64,000 bases of DNA from Bacteroidota bacterium (GCA_018692315.1 JABHKC010000149.1:20163-84162), one strand, 5' to 3'; positions 41,208 through 51,939 are shown, counted from the stretch's first letter. Translations and numbers: made by a program. The notes: generated by a model from the letters alone, not told the origin.

Positions 41208-44200
41208 ATGAAAAAATTGACGTTAAAAAAACTTTTGTTGTTGATATTTGTTATATCTTCAACTACTGCGATATTTGCGCAACCAAATTGGAACCTAAGT
41301 TTAGTAACCGGAAGCAACCACACAATATTAGTTCAACCTGGAACAATAACTATAAATGGATCGGCAATTTCAGTTGGAGATTATATTGGAGTCTTTTTCG
41401 ATAGTACTGCTGGGACTTTAGCATGTGGTGGTTTTCATATTTGGGATGGCAATAGTAATGCAATCACTGCCTGGGGTGCTGATGCAGGTATGGATGGTTT
41501 TGCTGCTAATGAAGCTTTTAAGTGGAAAATTTGGCAAGCCTCGACAGGCGCTACTTTTGATGCAACTGCTACTTACATGACTGTTGGTATGCCAAATCAA
41601 GGAAATTTTGTTTCAAACGGAATAAGCGGATTAGCGGATTTATCAGCAACCGGTTCAATTCCACTTTCAATTTCACTTTCGGGCACCGATGTTGCATGTT
41701 TTGGTGATGCCACCGGAGCAGTAGATCTTACTGTTAGCGGCGGGGATACTCCATATCTTTACATTTGGTCAAATTCTACTTTTTTAGAAGATTTGACAAA
41801 CTTAGTAGCTGGAACCTATACTGTAACTGTATTTGACAATAGCTCTACTTCAGCTACTGAATCAATAATAATATCTCAACCTACAGCAGCTATCACTATT
41901 AGTAATCCAGTAGTTACAGATGTTACATTTTATGGAGGAAGCGATGGCTCAATATCCCTTTTAGCAATGGGAGGAACAACACCATTCACCTTCTTGTGGT
42001 CGAATGGTAGCACTCTTTTAAATCAAACAAATTTAGTTGCCGGAACTTATGATTTGACTATTACAGATGCTAATGGATGTACCGAGTTTGGGAATTATGT
42101 TGTGGACCAACCTGTAGCACCGCCGCAACTTATAGTAAATTATTTAAGTAGTGATGTTAGCTGTTTTGGTGGTTCAGACGGAAGTATAGATTTGACTGTC
42201 AGTGGAGGAACTACTCCATATTGTTTCGATTGGTCAAATGGTTTAGCAATCGAAGATATTACTGGCTTAATTGCAGGTACATATACAGTTACTGTAACTG
42301 ATAATTGTACTTCACAACCATTTTCTTGGACATACATTGTAACAAGTGGAAACCATACGATTTTATTGCAACCAGGAACAATAACCATAAACAGTCAAGT
42401 TCTGGCAGTAGGAGATTATGTTGGAGTTTTTTATGATCAAGGCGGAACTTTAGCCTGTGGTGGTTATGCACCTTGGACAGGAAGCAATACAGCAGTTACT
42501 GCATGGGGATCCGAAGCTGGTTTAGATAATGGCTTCCAGGCAAATGAAGCTTTTGTTTGGAAAGTATGGCAGGCTTCATCTGGTCAGGTAGTAGATATGA
42601 CTCCAACATATCAAACTCTGGGAATGCCAAATCAAGGCAATTTTGCGACAAATGGTATTAGCGGTATAGCATCACTTTCGGGAACATCAACCGGTGGCGG
42701 TACTGGAACTACAGAAATTGTAACAATAACAATTATTGAACCAGCCGAAATAATACAAACTGATGATGTTTCAATTTGTGATGGAGATTCATATTATGCA
42801 GGTGGAGCTCTGCAAACTACAAGTGGAAGCTATACAGATGTTTATACAGCTACAAACGGTTGCGATAGTACGGTAAACACAAATTTGACTGTCAACCAAA
42901 TATATAATGAAACAGTGAATGTTGCAATTTGCGATGGCGAAAGCTTTTTTGCAGGTGGAGCTAATCAAACTATAGCTGGTACATATACTGATGTTTTAAC
43001 TTCTATTGAAGGTTGCGACAGTACAATAATTACCAATTTAACTGTAAATCCAGTCTATACTGAGACAATAAATATGACTATTTGCGATGGTGAAAGCTAT
43101 TTTGCAGGTGGAGCAAATCAAACTGTTGCAGGCGTTTATACAGATGTTTATACTACTATAAATGGTTGCGATAGTACAATTATTACAAATTTGACTGTAA
43201 ATCCTGTTTATGCAATAATGAAATATATAGAAATTTGTGACAATGAAACTTATTATGCAGGTGGAGCATTCCAATCTACTACTGGAGTTTATGTTGACAA
43301 TTATACAACTATTAATGGATGCGACAGTATTGTAACTACAAATTTAACAGTCTATCCAACTTACTCATTGTCGATTGATACTACAATTTGTGGAAATGAA
43401 ACTTATTTTGCCGGCGGTGCAAACCAGAATACAACTGGTTTTTACATGGATGTTTTAACAAGTATTAATGGTTGTGATAGTATAGTTTCAACAAATTTAA
43501 CTGTAAATCCTGTTTACTCGCAAACATTTGATATATCAATTTGTGATGGAGATTTCTATTTTGCAGGCGGTGCAGAGCAAACTACTAGTGGTACTTATAC
43601 AGACTATCTATTTACTGGAGATGGTTGCGATAGTACTGTTATTACAAACTTAACAGTAAATTCGGTATATTCTGTAACATTTGATATTTCTATTTGCGAC
43701 GGAGAAAGTTATTATGCAGGCGGAGCAAATCAAACTATGAGTGGGACATATACTGATAACTTATTGACAGTAAATGGCTGTGATAGTACTGTAATCACAA
43801 ATCTTACAGTAAATCCGGTTTACACACAAACCTTTGATGTTGAAATTTGTGATGGTGAAATATATTTTGCCGGTGGAGCAGACCAAACTGTTACAGGAAC
43901 TTATACCGATGTTCTTACAACAATAAATTCTTGTGATAGTACAATCATTACTAATCTTACAGTAAATCCTATTTATACTACAAATGTTGATGTTGAAATT
44001 TGTGAAGGAGAAACATATTTTGTTGCTGGAGCAGATCAAACAGTTTCAGGAATTTATACAGATATTTTAACTACAATAGATGGCTGCGACAGTACAATTT
44101 TAACAAATTTAACTGTGAATCCAGTTTTCACTGAAACAGTTGATATTTCAATTTGTTCTGGAGAAACATATTTTGCAGCTGGAGCAAATCAATCTGTATC

Positions 44201-47200
44201 AGGTGTTTATGCCGATGTTTATACAACAATAAATAATTGTGATAGTACTATTATTACAAATTTGACTGTAAATCCTGTTTATTCTGAAACTGTTATTGCT
44301 GCTATTTGCGATGGCGAAACATATTTTGCCGGCGGAGCAGACCAAACTGTTTCAGGAACTTATACTGATGTATTTGCTAGCATTGATGGTTGTGATAGTA
44401 CAATTATCACAAACCTAACAGTTAATCAAAATCCTATTGTTGGTATAGGTGGCCCTTATACAATAAGTTATCCAAATGCTGTTGCAATGAGCACTACAAT
44501 TAGCGGAGGTTCAGGTTCTTATTCTTATTCCTGGACACCAGCAAATTTATTTGTTGATGCAAGTGCTCAAAATCCAACTACTATTGATAGTATTGAAACT
44601 ACAACAACTGTTTCTTTAACTGTTACTGATATCAACACAGCTTGTGAAACAATTGAACAAGTTGACATTCAAATTATTGGAGGTCCTCTTTTAGTTTCTG
44701 TAATGGCAAATCCAAGTACAGTTTGTGCAGGCGATTTAGTTCAACTTACAACTATTGTTTCAGGTGGATTATCAGCAAATTATACTTATATTTGGTCTGA
44801 TGGAGGATCGTTTTCTTCAACTGATGCAAATCCTACCGACAATCCAATTGCAAGTGTAGTATATTCAGTTTCGGTTTCTGATGGAACAAATACAACCGTA
44901 GAAACTGTTTCAGTTACAGTTAATCCACTACCTGTTGTAGATCTTGGTGCTGATATGGCAATTTGCGATGGCGGATCATACTTGCTTGATGCAGGAAATG
45001 CCGGTGCAAGTTTTGTGTGGAGCAATGGTTCAACAGACCAAAATATTAATGTTACAATGGCAGATACATATTTTGTTACAGTTACTGATGCAAATATGTG
45101 TGTAAATACAGACGACTTTGTACTTACCGTGAACGCTTTACCAACAGTAGATCTTGGAGCTGATGCAGCAATTTGCGATGGTCAATCATTCCCACTTGAT
45201 GCAGGAAATGCAGGTGTAAGTTTCATATGGAGCAACGGAGCAACAGACCAAAATATTAGTGTTACAATGGCTGATACATATACAGTTACTGTTACAGATG
45301 CTAACAATTGTGAGAATACTGATGATTTTGTACTTACGGTTAATCCTCTTCCTGTAGTTGATTTAGGTGCTGATCAAGAAATCTGTGATGGTGAATCTAT
45401 TACAATTGATGCAGTAATATCTGGAGTATATCTATGGTCGAATGGTGAAACTACGCAGACTATTTCTGCTACTCTTACCGATTTATATTCAGTAAGTGTA
45501 ACAGATGCAAACAGTTGTGTGGGTACCGATGATGTACAATTAACTGTAAATGCTTTGCCTTCAACACCAGCAATTTCAGCAAGTGGTGCAACAACTTTCT
45601 GCGAAGGAAATAGTGTTACACTATCTGCACCAAGTGGCTACAATTATTTATGGTCGAATGGCGAAATTACTGAAAGCATAATGGTTAGTACAAGTGGAGA
45701 TTTTTCTGTAGTTATTAGCGACCAAACCACAAATTGTGAAAGTGCGGTTTCTGCAATTACTACAGTGCTTGTAAATGTACTACCAATTGTCGATCTTGGA
45801 GCTGATGCAGCAATTTGTGATGGTGTATCTTACACGCTTGACGCTGGAAATGCCGGTGCAAGTTTTATATGGAGCAATGGAGCAACAGATCAAAGCATTA
45901 GTGTCTCAATGTCAGATACATATACTGTTACAGTAACAGATGCAAATTCTTGCGAAAATACCGATGATTTTGTTCTTACTGTAAATTCGCTTCCAAATGT
46001 TGATCTTGGTGCAGACCAAACAATTTGTGAAGGAAACTCAATTAATCTTGATGCAGTAATTTTAGGAACTTATTTGTGGTCAACTACTGAAACAACCCAA
46101 ATTATAACAGTTTCTACAGCAAGTAATTATGCTGTTACTCTTACCGATATGAATGGTTGTGTTGGCTCAGACGATATGGACTTAACAGTTAATCCTTTGC
46201 CGGTTGTTGATTTAGGAGCTGATACAACAATATGTCAAGGAAATGCAATTTCGCTTCATGCAGGATCAGGTTGGTCATATTATTTATGGGATGACGGTTC
46301 TACCGGTCAGTTTTTAGTAGTTTCAACAACAGGAAATTATTCTGTTTCTGTTACCGATAATAATGGCTGTATCGGAGTTGATGATATAACTGTAACTGTA
46401 AACGCAACTGTTTCTGTTGATCTAGGCTCAGACCAATCAATTTGTGAAGGCCAATCAGTTCAGCTTAATCCAGGCACTTTTAATTCGTATCTATGGTCAA
46501 CAGGAGTTACTTCCCAAACTCTTACTGTATCATTTGGCGTTTACTCTGTAACTGTTTCAGATGCTGCCGGTTGTTCGGCTTCCGACACTATTGAGATTAT
46601 TTTAAATCCAACTCCACCAACACCAACTATCACAGCAAGTGGATATACAACTATTTGCGAAGGCGAAAGTGTTACTCTTTCAGCACCAGCCGGATACAAT
46701 TATATGTGGTCGAATGGAGAAACTTCTGAAAGTATTATAGCCACATTAGCAGGAAATTATAGTGTTGCTGTTGCTGATTTAGTAACTGGTTGCCCAAGCC
46801 TTGAATCAGCAATTACAACTGTTACGATAAATCCGCTTCCTGCAGTAGATTTAGGAGCTGATACAACAGTTTGCGATGGCGGATTATTAGTTTTAGATGG
46901 CGGAATGTTCGATTCATATCTATGGAGCGATGGTTCAACCGACCAAACTTTAGAAGTTACTATCACTGGAGTTTATTCATTATCAGCTACATTAAATGGA
47001 TGTGTTGGCGTAGATGAAGTTTCGATTACTTTCCAACCTGGATTTACTATTGATCTTGGAATTGACAGTACATTCTGCGAAGGAATGGAAATGATTATTG
47101 ATGCCGGTGCCGGTTTCGATTACCTATGGTCAACCGGTGAAACTACTCAAACTATTTCTGTTTTGGTTTCTGGAGACTATTCTGTTATTGTAAACGATAA

Positions 47201-48038
47201 TGGCTGCACTGCAACTGACACTGTTGAAGTAACAGTAAATCCTACTCCAATGATTGACTTAGGCGGAGACCAGACAATTACTGCCAATTCACTTGTACTT
47301 GATGCAGGAGTACAACCAAATTATTTATGGTCAACTGGCGATACTGTTCAAACCATAACTGTAAATACATCAGAGGTTTTTGCAGTTCTTGCTATTTCAG
47401 ACTTAGGCTGTGTTGGTGTTGATACTGTTAGCATTACTTTTGTTTCTCCAATTACTTTTATTGTTGACGATTCTCAGGGTGGAGATCATACTGGATTTTT
47501 CTTAAAAGGAAGTTGGGATTCTACAACAGGCGAATTTGATGCAAATTGGTCTGGCGGATTCGAACAAACAGCTTTTTATGATGATGGTACTAATGGCGAT
47601 GAATTTGCCAACGACCATATTTGGACAGCAGTTCAGAATTTAGTAATTGACAATGGTGCAAATACCTGGGAATGGGGAATCAATGATATTGATCATAATT
47701 GGATTGCAGGAAACTGGCAATTTAGTTTACCATACGCCTCTCCATTGACAGTTACTTATATAATAGTTGGAATCAACGATCTAGAGTCAAATAATTTGTT
47801 CTCGGTATATCCAAATCCAAATAATGGTATTTTTAATATTGAAATTGAAAATTCTCAGATCGAAAATGTAAGGATTGAATTGATTAATGCCCAAGGACAA
47901 ATTGTTTATTTTAATGATATTCAGTCGGTTGTTTCTCACAAGGAAGAAGTTGATGCTTCCTCGCTTGCTCAAGGTGTATATTATGTAAAAGTTATTAGTG
48001 GTAGTAAAGTTGCCATTGATAAACTTATTATTAAATAG
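41208..48038 (+). CDS. Giant T9SS-exported repeat adhesin (2276 aa) with SprB-like repeats
   Basis: A 2276-residue surface protein. Signal peptide 1-24. A domain of about 120 residues (GSNHTILVQPGTITING ... GMPNQGNFVSNGISGLA) is followed by SprB-like repeats (CFGDATGAVDLTVSGG, GGSDGSIDLTVSGGTTPY) and a second copy of the first domain at residues about 367-500. Then come eleven units of 51 residues (ICDGESYFAGGANQT ... GCDSTIITNLTVNPVY, 42762-44429), two PKD-like domains and about twelve units of the VDLGADAAICDG ... WSNGATDQ type (about 44931-47450). It closes with a jelly-roll-like domain (GFFLKGSWDSTTGEFDANW) and a T9SS type A domain (FSVYPNPNNGIFNIEI). SprB repeats are known from the mobile gliding adhesin of Flavobacterium. 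This one is probably an adhesin for surface attachment. The regular repeats are a likely source of assembly error or length variation. It has a monocistronic layout, with two terminators after it. Confidence 0.9.
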   Translation: MKKLTLKKLLLLIFVISSTTAIFAQPNWNLSLVTGSNHTILVQPGTITINGSAISVGDYIGVFFDSTAGTLACGGFHIWDGNSNAITAWGADAGMDGFAANEAFKWKIWQASTGATFDATATYMTVGMPNQGNFVSNGISGLADLSATGSIPLSISLSGTDVACFGDATGAVDLTVSGGDTPYLYIWSNSTFLEDLTNLVAGTYTVTVFDNSSTSATESIIISQPTAAITISNPVVTDVTFYGGSDGSISLLAMGGTTPFTFLWSNGSTLLNQTNLVAGTYDLTITDANGCTEFGNYVVDQPVAPPQLIVNYLSSDVSCFGGSDGSIDLTVSGGTTPYCFDWSNGLAIEDITGLIAGTYTVTVTDNCTSQPFSWTYIVTSGNHTILLQPGTITINSQVLAVGDYVGVFYDQGGTLACGGYAPWTGSNTAVTAWGSEAGLDNGFQANEAFVWKVWQASSGQVVDMTPTYQTLGMPNQGNFATNGISGIASLSGTSTGGGTGTTEIVTITIIEPAEIIQTDDVSICDGDSYYAGGALQTTSGSYTDVYTATNGCDSTVNTNLTVNQIYNETVNVAICDGESFFAGGANQTIAGTYTDVLTSIEGCDSTIITNLTVNPVYTETINMTICDGESYFAGGANQTVAGVYTDVYTTINGCDSTIITNLTVNPVYAIMKYIEICDNETYYAGGAFQSTTGVYVDNYTTINGCDSIVTTNLTVYPTYSLSIDTTICGNETYFAGGANQNTTGFYMDVLTSINGCDSIVSTNLTVNPVYSQTFDISICDGDFYFAGGAEQTTSGTYTDYLFTGDGCDSTVITNLTVNSVYSVTFDISICDGESYYAGGANQTMSGTYTDNLLTVNGCDSTVITNLTVNPVYTQTFDVEICDGEIYFAGGADQTVTGTYTDVLTTINSCDSTIITNLTVNPIYTTNVDVEICEGETYFVAGADQTVSGIYTDILTTIDGCDSTILTNLTVNPVFTETVDISICSGETYFAAGANQSVSGVYADVYTTINNCDSTIITNLTVNPVYSETVIAAICDGETYFAGGADQTVSGTYTDVFASIDGCDSTIITNLTVNQNPIVGIGGPYTISYPNAVAMSTTISGGSGSYSYSWTPANLFVDASAQNPTTIDSIETTTTVSLTVTDINTACETIEQVDIQIIGGPLLVSVMANPSTVCAGDLVQLTTIVSGGLSANYTYIWSDGGSFSSTDANPTDNPIASVVYSVSVSDGTNTTVETVSVTVNPLPVVDLGADMAICDGGSYLLDAGNAGASFVWSNGSTDQNINVTMADTYFVTVTDANMCVNTDDFVLTVNALPTVDLGADAAICDGQSFPLDAGNAGVSFIWSNGATDQNISVTMADTYTVTVTDANNCENTDDFVLTVNPLPVVDLGADQEICDGESITIDAVISGVYLWSNGETTQTISATLTDLYSVSVTDANSCVGTDDVQLTVNALPSTPAISASGATTFCEGNSVTLSAPSGYNYLWSNGEITESIMVSTSGDFSVVISDQTTNCESAVSAITTVLVNVLPIVDLGADAAICDGVSYTLDAGNAGASFIWSNGATDQSISVSMSDTYTVTVTDANSCENTDDFVLTVNSLPNVDLGADQTICEGNSINLDAVILGTYLWSTTETTQIITVSTASNYAVTLTDMNGCVGSDDMDLTVNPLPVVDLGADTTICQGNAISLHAGSGWSYYLWDDGSTGQFLVVSTTGNYSVSVTDNNGCIGVDDITVTVNATVSVDLGSDQSICEGQSVQLNPGTFNSYLWSTGVTSQTLTVSFGVYSVTVSDAAGCSASDTIEIILNPTPPTPTITASGYTTICEGESVTLSAPAGYNYMWSNGETSESIIATLAGNYSVAVADLVTGCPSLESAITTVTINPLPAVDLGADTTVCDGGLLVLDGGMFDSYLWSDGSTDQTLEVTITGVYSLSATLNGCVGVDEVSITFQPGFTIDLGIDSTFCEGMEMIIDAGAGFDYLWSTGETTQTISVLVSGDYSVIVNDNGCTATDTVEVTVNPTPMIDLGGDQTITANSLVLDAGVQPNYLWSTGDTVQTITVNTSEVFAVLAISDLGCVGVDTVSITFVSPITFIVDDSQGGDHTGFFLKGSWDSTTGEFDANWSGGFEQTAFYDDGTNGDEFANDHIWTAVQNLVIDNGANTWEWGINDIDHNWIAGNWQFSLPYASPLTVTYIIVGINDLESNNLFSVYPNPNNGIFNIEIENSQIENVRIELINAQGQIVYFNDIQSVVSHKEEVDASSLAQGVYYVKVISGSKVAIDKLIIK

Positions 48039-48051
48039 AAATTCAAATTTT

Positions 48052-48097
48052 TGAGTTCTCTTTTTCTTGTTTTAGTTTCATTGAAAAAGAGAACTCA
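48052..48097 (+). terminator. First hairpin after the adhesin gene
   Basis: A 15-bp perfect stem (TGAGTTCTCTTTTTC 48052-48066 with its reverse complement 48083-48097). It lies 14 bp after the adhesin stop. Confidence 0.65.
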
Positions 48098-48106
48098 TAA
48101 AATAGA

Positions 48107-48154
48107 TTCAAGAAAAAAGTAAGCTAATTGTAAGCTTTTTTCTTGAATTTTTTT
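48107..48154 (+). terminator. Second hairpin after the adhesin gene
   Basis: A 13-bp stem (TTCAAGAAAAAAG 48107-48119 with CTTTTTTCTTGAA 48135-48147) is followed by a T run. Together with the first hairpin it forms a tandem terminator between the adhesin and fbp genes. Confidence 0.7.
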
Positions 48155-48177
48155 CATTTATTAATTTCAAAATAATT

Positions 48178-49185
48178 ATGGATATCTATAGTATAATTAC
48201 TCTAAACGAGTTTATAACAATCAAACAAGCTCAAGTTCCTTATGCAACAGGAGAACTATCTAAATTGTTGAATTATATTGGAATAGCAGCAAAAATTGTT
48301 AACAAGAAAGTAAATAAGGCTGGCCTTGTCGATATTCTTGGTGCAGCTGGTGAAGTTAATGTTCAGGGCGAAGACCAAAAAAAATTGGATGTTTTTGCCA
48401 ATGAAAGATTTATCAGAGGATTAAAAGCAAGTGGAGTTTGTTGCGGAATTGCTTCGGAAGAAGATCAGGAAATAATTACATTTGATGACGAATTGTCGAA
48501 ATATGGCGAATATGTTGTGTGTATGGATCCATTGGATGGTTCATCAAATATTGATGTTAATGTTTCCATAGGTACGATTTTTTCCATTTATCGCCGAATA
48601 AGTAAAAAGGGCGAAAAAGCTCAACTCGAAGATTTTCTTCAGGAAGGTAGAAAACAAGTTGCTGCAGGCTACGTAATTTATGGCTCGTCAACAATGTTGG
48701 TATATACTACCGGCGAAGGTGTTAGTGGATTTACTCTCGATCCTTCAATCGGTGAGTTTTGCTTGTCAACTGAAAATATTAAAACTCCGGAAAAAGGAAA
48801 AATCTACTCAATAAATGAAGGAAACTATATAAAATTTCCTGAAGGTGTAAAGAAATATTTAAAGTGGTGTCAGGAATATGATGATAATACAAACAGGCCA
48901 TATACTTCAAGATATATTGGTTCGCTTGTAGCAGATTTTCATCGAAATTTGCTTAAAGGTGGAATTTTTATTTATCCTACCACAAAAACTGCTCCTAACG
49001 GAAAACTTCGTTTGTTATACGAATGTAACCCAATTGCTTTCATTTGCGAGCAAGCTGGTGGAAAAGCAAGCGATGGCAAAAGAAGTATAATGGATATTAA
49101 ACCAGAATCGATTCATCAAAGAGTACCGTATTTCATTGGAAACAAAGATATGGTAGAAAGGGTTGAAGATTTTATGAAGGAATAA
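48178..49185 (+). CDS. fbp: Fructose-1,6-bisphosphatase, class I
   Basis: A 335-residue class I FBPase that removes the 1-phosphate in gluconeogenesis. The metal/active-site block [20 protein letters not shown], the upstream acidic pair [10 protein letters not shown], and the sugar-phosphate part [20 protein letters not shown] and [21 protein letters not shown] are all canonical. The first about 12 residues ([11 protein letters not shown]) differ slightly from the E. coli start, but the ATG directly after the terminator fits. Cytoplasmic. The mode of regulation (AMP site) cannot be read from this alone. Confidence 0.96.
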   Translation: MDIYSIITLNEFITIKQAQVPYATGELSKLLNYIGIAAKIVNKKVNKAGLVDILGAAGEVNVQGEDQKKLDVFANERFIRGLKASGVCCGIASEEDQEIITFDDELSKYGEYVVCMDPLDGSSNIDVNVSIGTIFSIYRRISKKGEKAQLEDFLQEGRKQVAAGYVIYGSSTMLVYTTGEGVSGFTLDPSIGEFCLSTENIKTPEKGKIYSINEGNYIKFPEGVKKYLKWCQEYDDNTNRPYTSRYIGSLVADFHRNLLKGGIFIYPTTKTAPNGKLRLLYECNPIAFICEQAGGKASDGKRSIMDIKPESIHQRVPYFIGNKDMVERVEDFMKE

Positions 49186-49248
49186 GAATTTAGCTTATTG
49201 TTGACGATTGCCAACATGTAAAGCATTTGAATTTTACTGTAACACAAA

Positions 49249-51192
49249 TTACAAATCCAAATGTTTATTAATAAGTTCGAAAAGCTTTGTTTTATTTATT
49301 GGTTTGCTGATATAATCATCAAAACCTTGTGATATAATTTCTTCGCTTTCGCCTGTTAGCGCATATGAAGTTTGAGCGATTACAGGTAAATTTTTTCTAT
49401 TCGACCTAATTTTTTTGAAAGCTTCTATGCCACTACATTCAGGCATTCTAATATCCATCAGAACTAAATCAATTTCGGAGTTTTCATTACAAGAATCAAT
49501 TGCTTCATTGCCGTTATATGCAAATAGGATTTTTGCTTGTTTCTTGAGCATATGTTGTAGAAGAAGGCAGTTTGTTATTTCATCATCTACAATTAAAATA
49601 GTTTTTATTTTTTCTTTAGGTTTAATTTCTTCCTCACGAGGTATAATTGGAATCAAAGGTAATTCTTGAGCAACCTGTTTGTAAGGGATGGTAAAAAAGA
49701 AAGTTGAACCCTTTCCACTTTCCGATTCAACCCAAATATCTCCACCAAGTAAATGTACTAAGGAGTCAGAGATAGACAATCCTAAACCGGTACCTTCAAC
49801 GAGTTTTGTAGATTTATCTTCAACTTGTCTGAATCGCTTGAACACAATTTCTTGATCTTCTTTTGAAAGACCAATACCTGTGTCTTCTACAAAAAATTGA
49901 ACAAATTGTTGGGAGTCATACTCTTCCAATGTAAAACCAAGATTTATGTACCCTTCTGAAGTATATTTTATTGCATTGTTTATTAGATTGATTAAGACTT
50001 GCTTTATTCTAACTTCATCTGTTATAACTTTACTCTTTTGTTTGTTTAGGACTCTGGTTAGCTTGAAATCTATGTTTCCATCAATAATTTTTCTATTACT
50101 GCTGAATGAATGATTTATCTCAAGCAGTATTTTATCTAATGAACATTCTTTAGGTACTATTTTTAGCAATCCTGCCTCTACTTTCGAGATGTCAACAATA
50201 TCGTTAATCAATACTAACAAATCCTGACTACGGCTATTTATCAATTGTATGAATTGTTTCTTGTCATCATCAGATATGTCTTCTTCATTTAACAATTGAG
50301 AAAATCCAACAATGGCATTCATAGGGGTTCTAATCTCATGGCTCATATTTGCTAGAAATGCAGTTTTTAGTTCATCTGATTGTTGTGCACTTTCTTTTGC
50401 TTTTTTAAGATTATTTTGCAATTCTACATGTTCGGTAATATCGTTTATCATAATCAGAATAGCAGGATTATTTTGCCATTGTGTTCTGGTAGAAATTACT
50501 TCTCCTCTACCTATCTCCCCATTTTTTCTAATAATATCAATTTCATCTTTTACTCCGGTTTCGAACATAAAGCCAAATGATTCCCCGATAATTTCATCTG
50601 CTTTCCTCATAAAAATTTTCTCTCCCATCTTGTTGACAAAACGTAAGATACCCTCATTGTCGGTGATGAGAATGGCAGCATCGCTTTTCCCTACAATACT
50701 CTCAAAGTTATCTTTAGTAATATGGAGTGCTTCACATAATTGTTTGGTTTTTACTTCTTCATTTTTAAGTTTATCAATAGTTTGTATTAATTCTGAATTA
50801 ATTTGTTCTTCCTTTTCAATCAATCTTAAATGCAATTTAATTGTACTTACTAAAAAATTTCCTGTGATCGGTTTTATCAAATAATCAATAGCTCCGGCAT
50901 TGATACCTTGATTTAGTTTCTCCTTATTCGGATCGAATGCTGTAATAAATATTATAGATGTATTCCGATTTGTATTTTGGTTTTTTATTCTTTCAACTGT
51001 TTCAAATCCGTCCATTTCAGGCATTGAAATATCGCAAAGTATAATGTCAAATTTAGTATTACTGGTATGTTCTAATGCTTCTATTCCAGATTTTGCAGTA
51101 ACAATTTCTAATTTAAAATTTAATGAAATGACTTCTTTTATGAATTTTCTTATAATTTCATCGTCATCAATTATTAAAATTCTATTATTCAT
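49249..51192 (-). CDS. Hybrid histidine kinase, REC-PAS-HisKA-HATPase-REC
   Basis: A 647-residue cytoplasmic kinase with a receiver at both ends. The N-terminal REC (residues 1-120: LIIDDDEIIRKF, LCDISMPEMDGFE, ITAFDPN, KPI) is complete with its phospho-Asp in LCDISMP. A coiled coil and a PAS domain (about 170-260, ILRFVNKMGEKIFMRKAD) follow, then HisKA with His285 in ANMSHEIRTPMNAIVGF. HATPase has N box LINNAIKYTSEGY, G1 DTGIGLS and G2 GTGLGLS. The C-terminal REC has VDDEITNC, LMDIRMPECSG and KPI. No membrane segment is present, so the input is a soluble or redox signal, or the N-terminal REC itself. It is the last gene of the same-strand signalling cluster, 92 bp after the KaiB-like gene. 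Confidence 0.93.
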   Translation of the reverse strand: MNNRILIIDDDEIIRKFIKEVISLNFKLEIVTAKSGIEALEHTSNTKFDIILCDISMPEMDGFETVERIKNQNTNRNTSIIFITAFDPNKEKLNQGINAGAIDYLIKPITGNFLVSTIKLHLRLIEKEEQINSELIQTIDKLKNEEVKTKQLCEALHITKDNFESIVGKSDAAILITDNEGILRFVNKMGEKIFMRKADEIIGESFGFMFETGVKDEIDIIRKNGEIGRGEVISTRTQWQNNPAILIMINDITEHVELQNNLKKAKESAQQSDELKTAFLANMSHEIRTPMNAIVGFSQLLNEEDISDDDKKQFIQLINSRSQDLLVLINDIVDISKVEAGLLKIVPKECSLDKILLEINHSFSSNRKIIDGNIDFKLTRVLNKQKSKVITDEVRIKQVLINLINNAIKYTSEGYINLGFTLEEYDSQQFVQFFVEDTGIGLSKEDQEIVFKRFRQVEDKSTKLVEGTGLGLSISDSLVHLLGGDIWVESESGKGSTFFFTIPYKQVAQELPLIPIIPREEEIKPKEKIKTILIVDDEITNCLLLQHMLKKQAKILFAYNGNEAIDSCNENSEIDLVLMDIRMPECSGIEAFKKIRSNRKNLPVIAQTSYALTGESEEIISQGFDDYISKPINKTKLFELINKHLDL

Positions 51193-51284
51193 AGTTAAAA
51201 TATATTATATATTCTTAATATGATATTTGTGTGATTACAATAGGCCAGATTTATGGTCAATTTGAAATCTTAATTCAATATATT

Positions 51285-51560
51285 TTATTCCTTGACTATT
51301 TTAAGACGTGCAAATAATTTTTCTGTATCCGCAATTTTTCCTATTACTCGTTTTGATGGCAATGGAAATTCCATAATCAGCGTAGGCGAAGCAAGTATTT
51401 TTGCTTCAATGGCTAAATCAGGATTATTCAAGATATCAACTATTTCTAATGAATAATTATCATTCAGAACCTCAGAAAATACTTCCTTTATTTTTTTAAT
51501 TACATCAGAAGTTTTAACATTGGATTCGACTACATATAATTTAAATTTATAATTTGACAT
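51285..51560 (-). CDS. KaiB-like protein
   Basis: A 91-residue KaiB-family protein. It shows the thioredoxin-like KaiB start FKLYVVESNVKTSDVIKKIK, the block EIVDILNNPDLAIEAKILAS, then the KaiB signature ASPTLIMEFPLPSKRVIGKI, closely like KaiB's 'ILATPTLVKxLPPPxRRIIGDL', and the final DTEKLFARL. In cyanobacteria KaiB works with the KaiC clock ATPase. KaiB-like proteins in other bacteria often sit with histidine kinases and are thought to modulate stress or redox responses. No kaiC is in this window. It follows the receiver gene after 10 bp and is followed by the hybrid kinase, so it probably acts within this phosphorelay. Confidence 0.88.
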   Translation of the reverse strand: MSNYKFKLYVVESNVKTSDVIKKIKEVFSEVLNDNYSLEIVDILNNPDLAIEAKILASPTLIMEFPLPSKRVIGKIADTEKLFARLKIVKE

Positions 51561-51570
51561 AAGTATAAGT

Positions 51571-51939
51571 TTATTCGATTAATGATTCTGTGATTTCTTT
51601 TAGTTGTGCACTATCTAATGGTTTATGCAATACTTCAAAATCTAATCCTGCTTCAGCAGCTTTCTTAAGTTGTTCAAAAAATTCTTTATGATAGGCTGTG
51701 AAAATATAAATAGAAGTTTCAGAGTCAATTTTCCGTAATTCATTTAATGTTTCAACTCCATTCATCCCGGGCATTTTTAAATCTAAATATACAAGGTCAA
51801 ATTTTTGCATTTTAAATTTATCTATACCTTCGTAGCCCGATTCTGCAACTACCACATTGTAATTAGTATCTTCAAAAGTTAAAATAAAGGATTGTCTTAT
51901 TGCAAAATCGTCATCAATTACTAAGATGTTTTTTTTCAT
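51571..51939 (-). CDS. Single-domain response regulator (receiver)
   Basis: A 122-residue stand-alone receiver domain: acidic pocket LVIDDDFAI, phospho-Asp in VYLDLKMPGMNG, the conserved Thr/Ala (FTAYHKE), and Lys in LHKPLD. There is no output domain, so it passes phosphate to another component, plausibly the neighbouring kinases, or binds the KaiB-like protein encoded 10 bp downstream. Between it and the MASE-type kinase gene is a 215-bp gap. Confidence 0.92.
   Translation of the reverse strand: MKKNILVIDDDFAIRQSFILTFEDTNYNVVVAESGYEGIDKFKMQKFDLVYLDLKMPGMNGVETLNELRKIDSETSIYIFTAYHKEFFEQLKKAAEAGLDFEVLHKPLDSAQLKEITESLIE

Noticed and set aside
42762..44429. Considered as a CRISPR-like repeat array because of regular spacing
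   Set aside because: The repeats are coding, 153 bp long and diverged; they belong to the adhesin.
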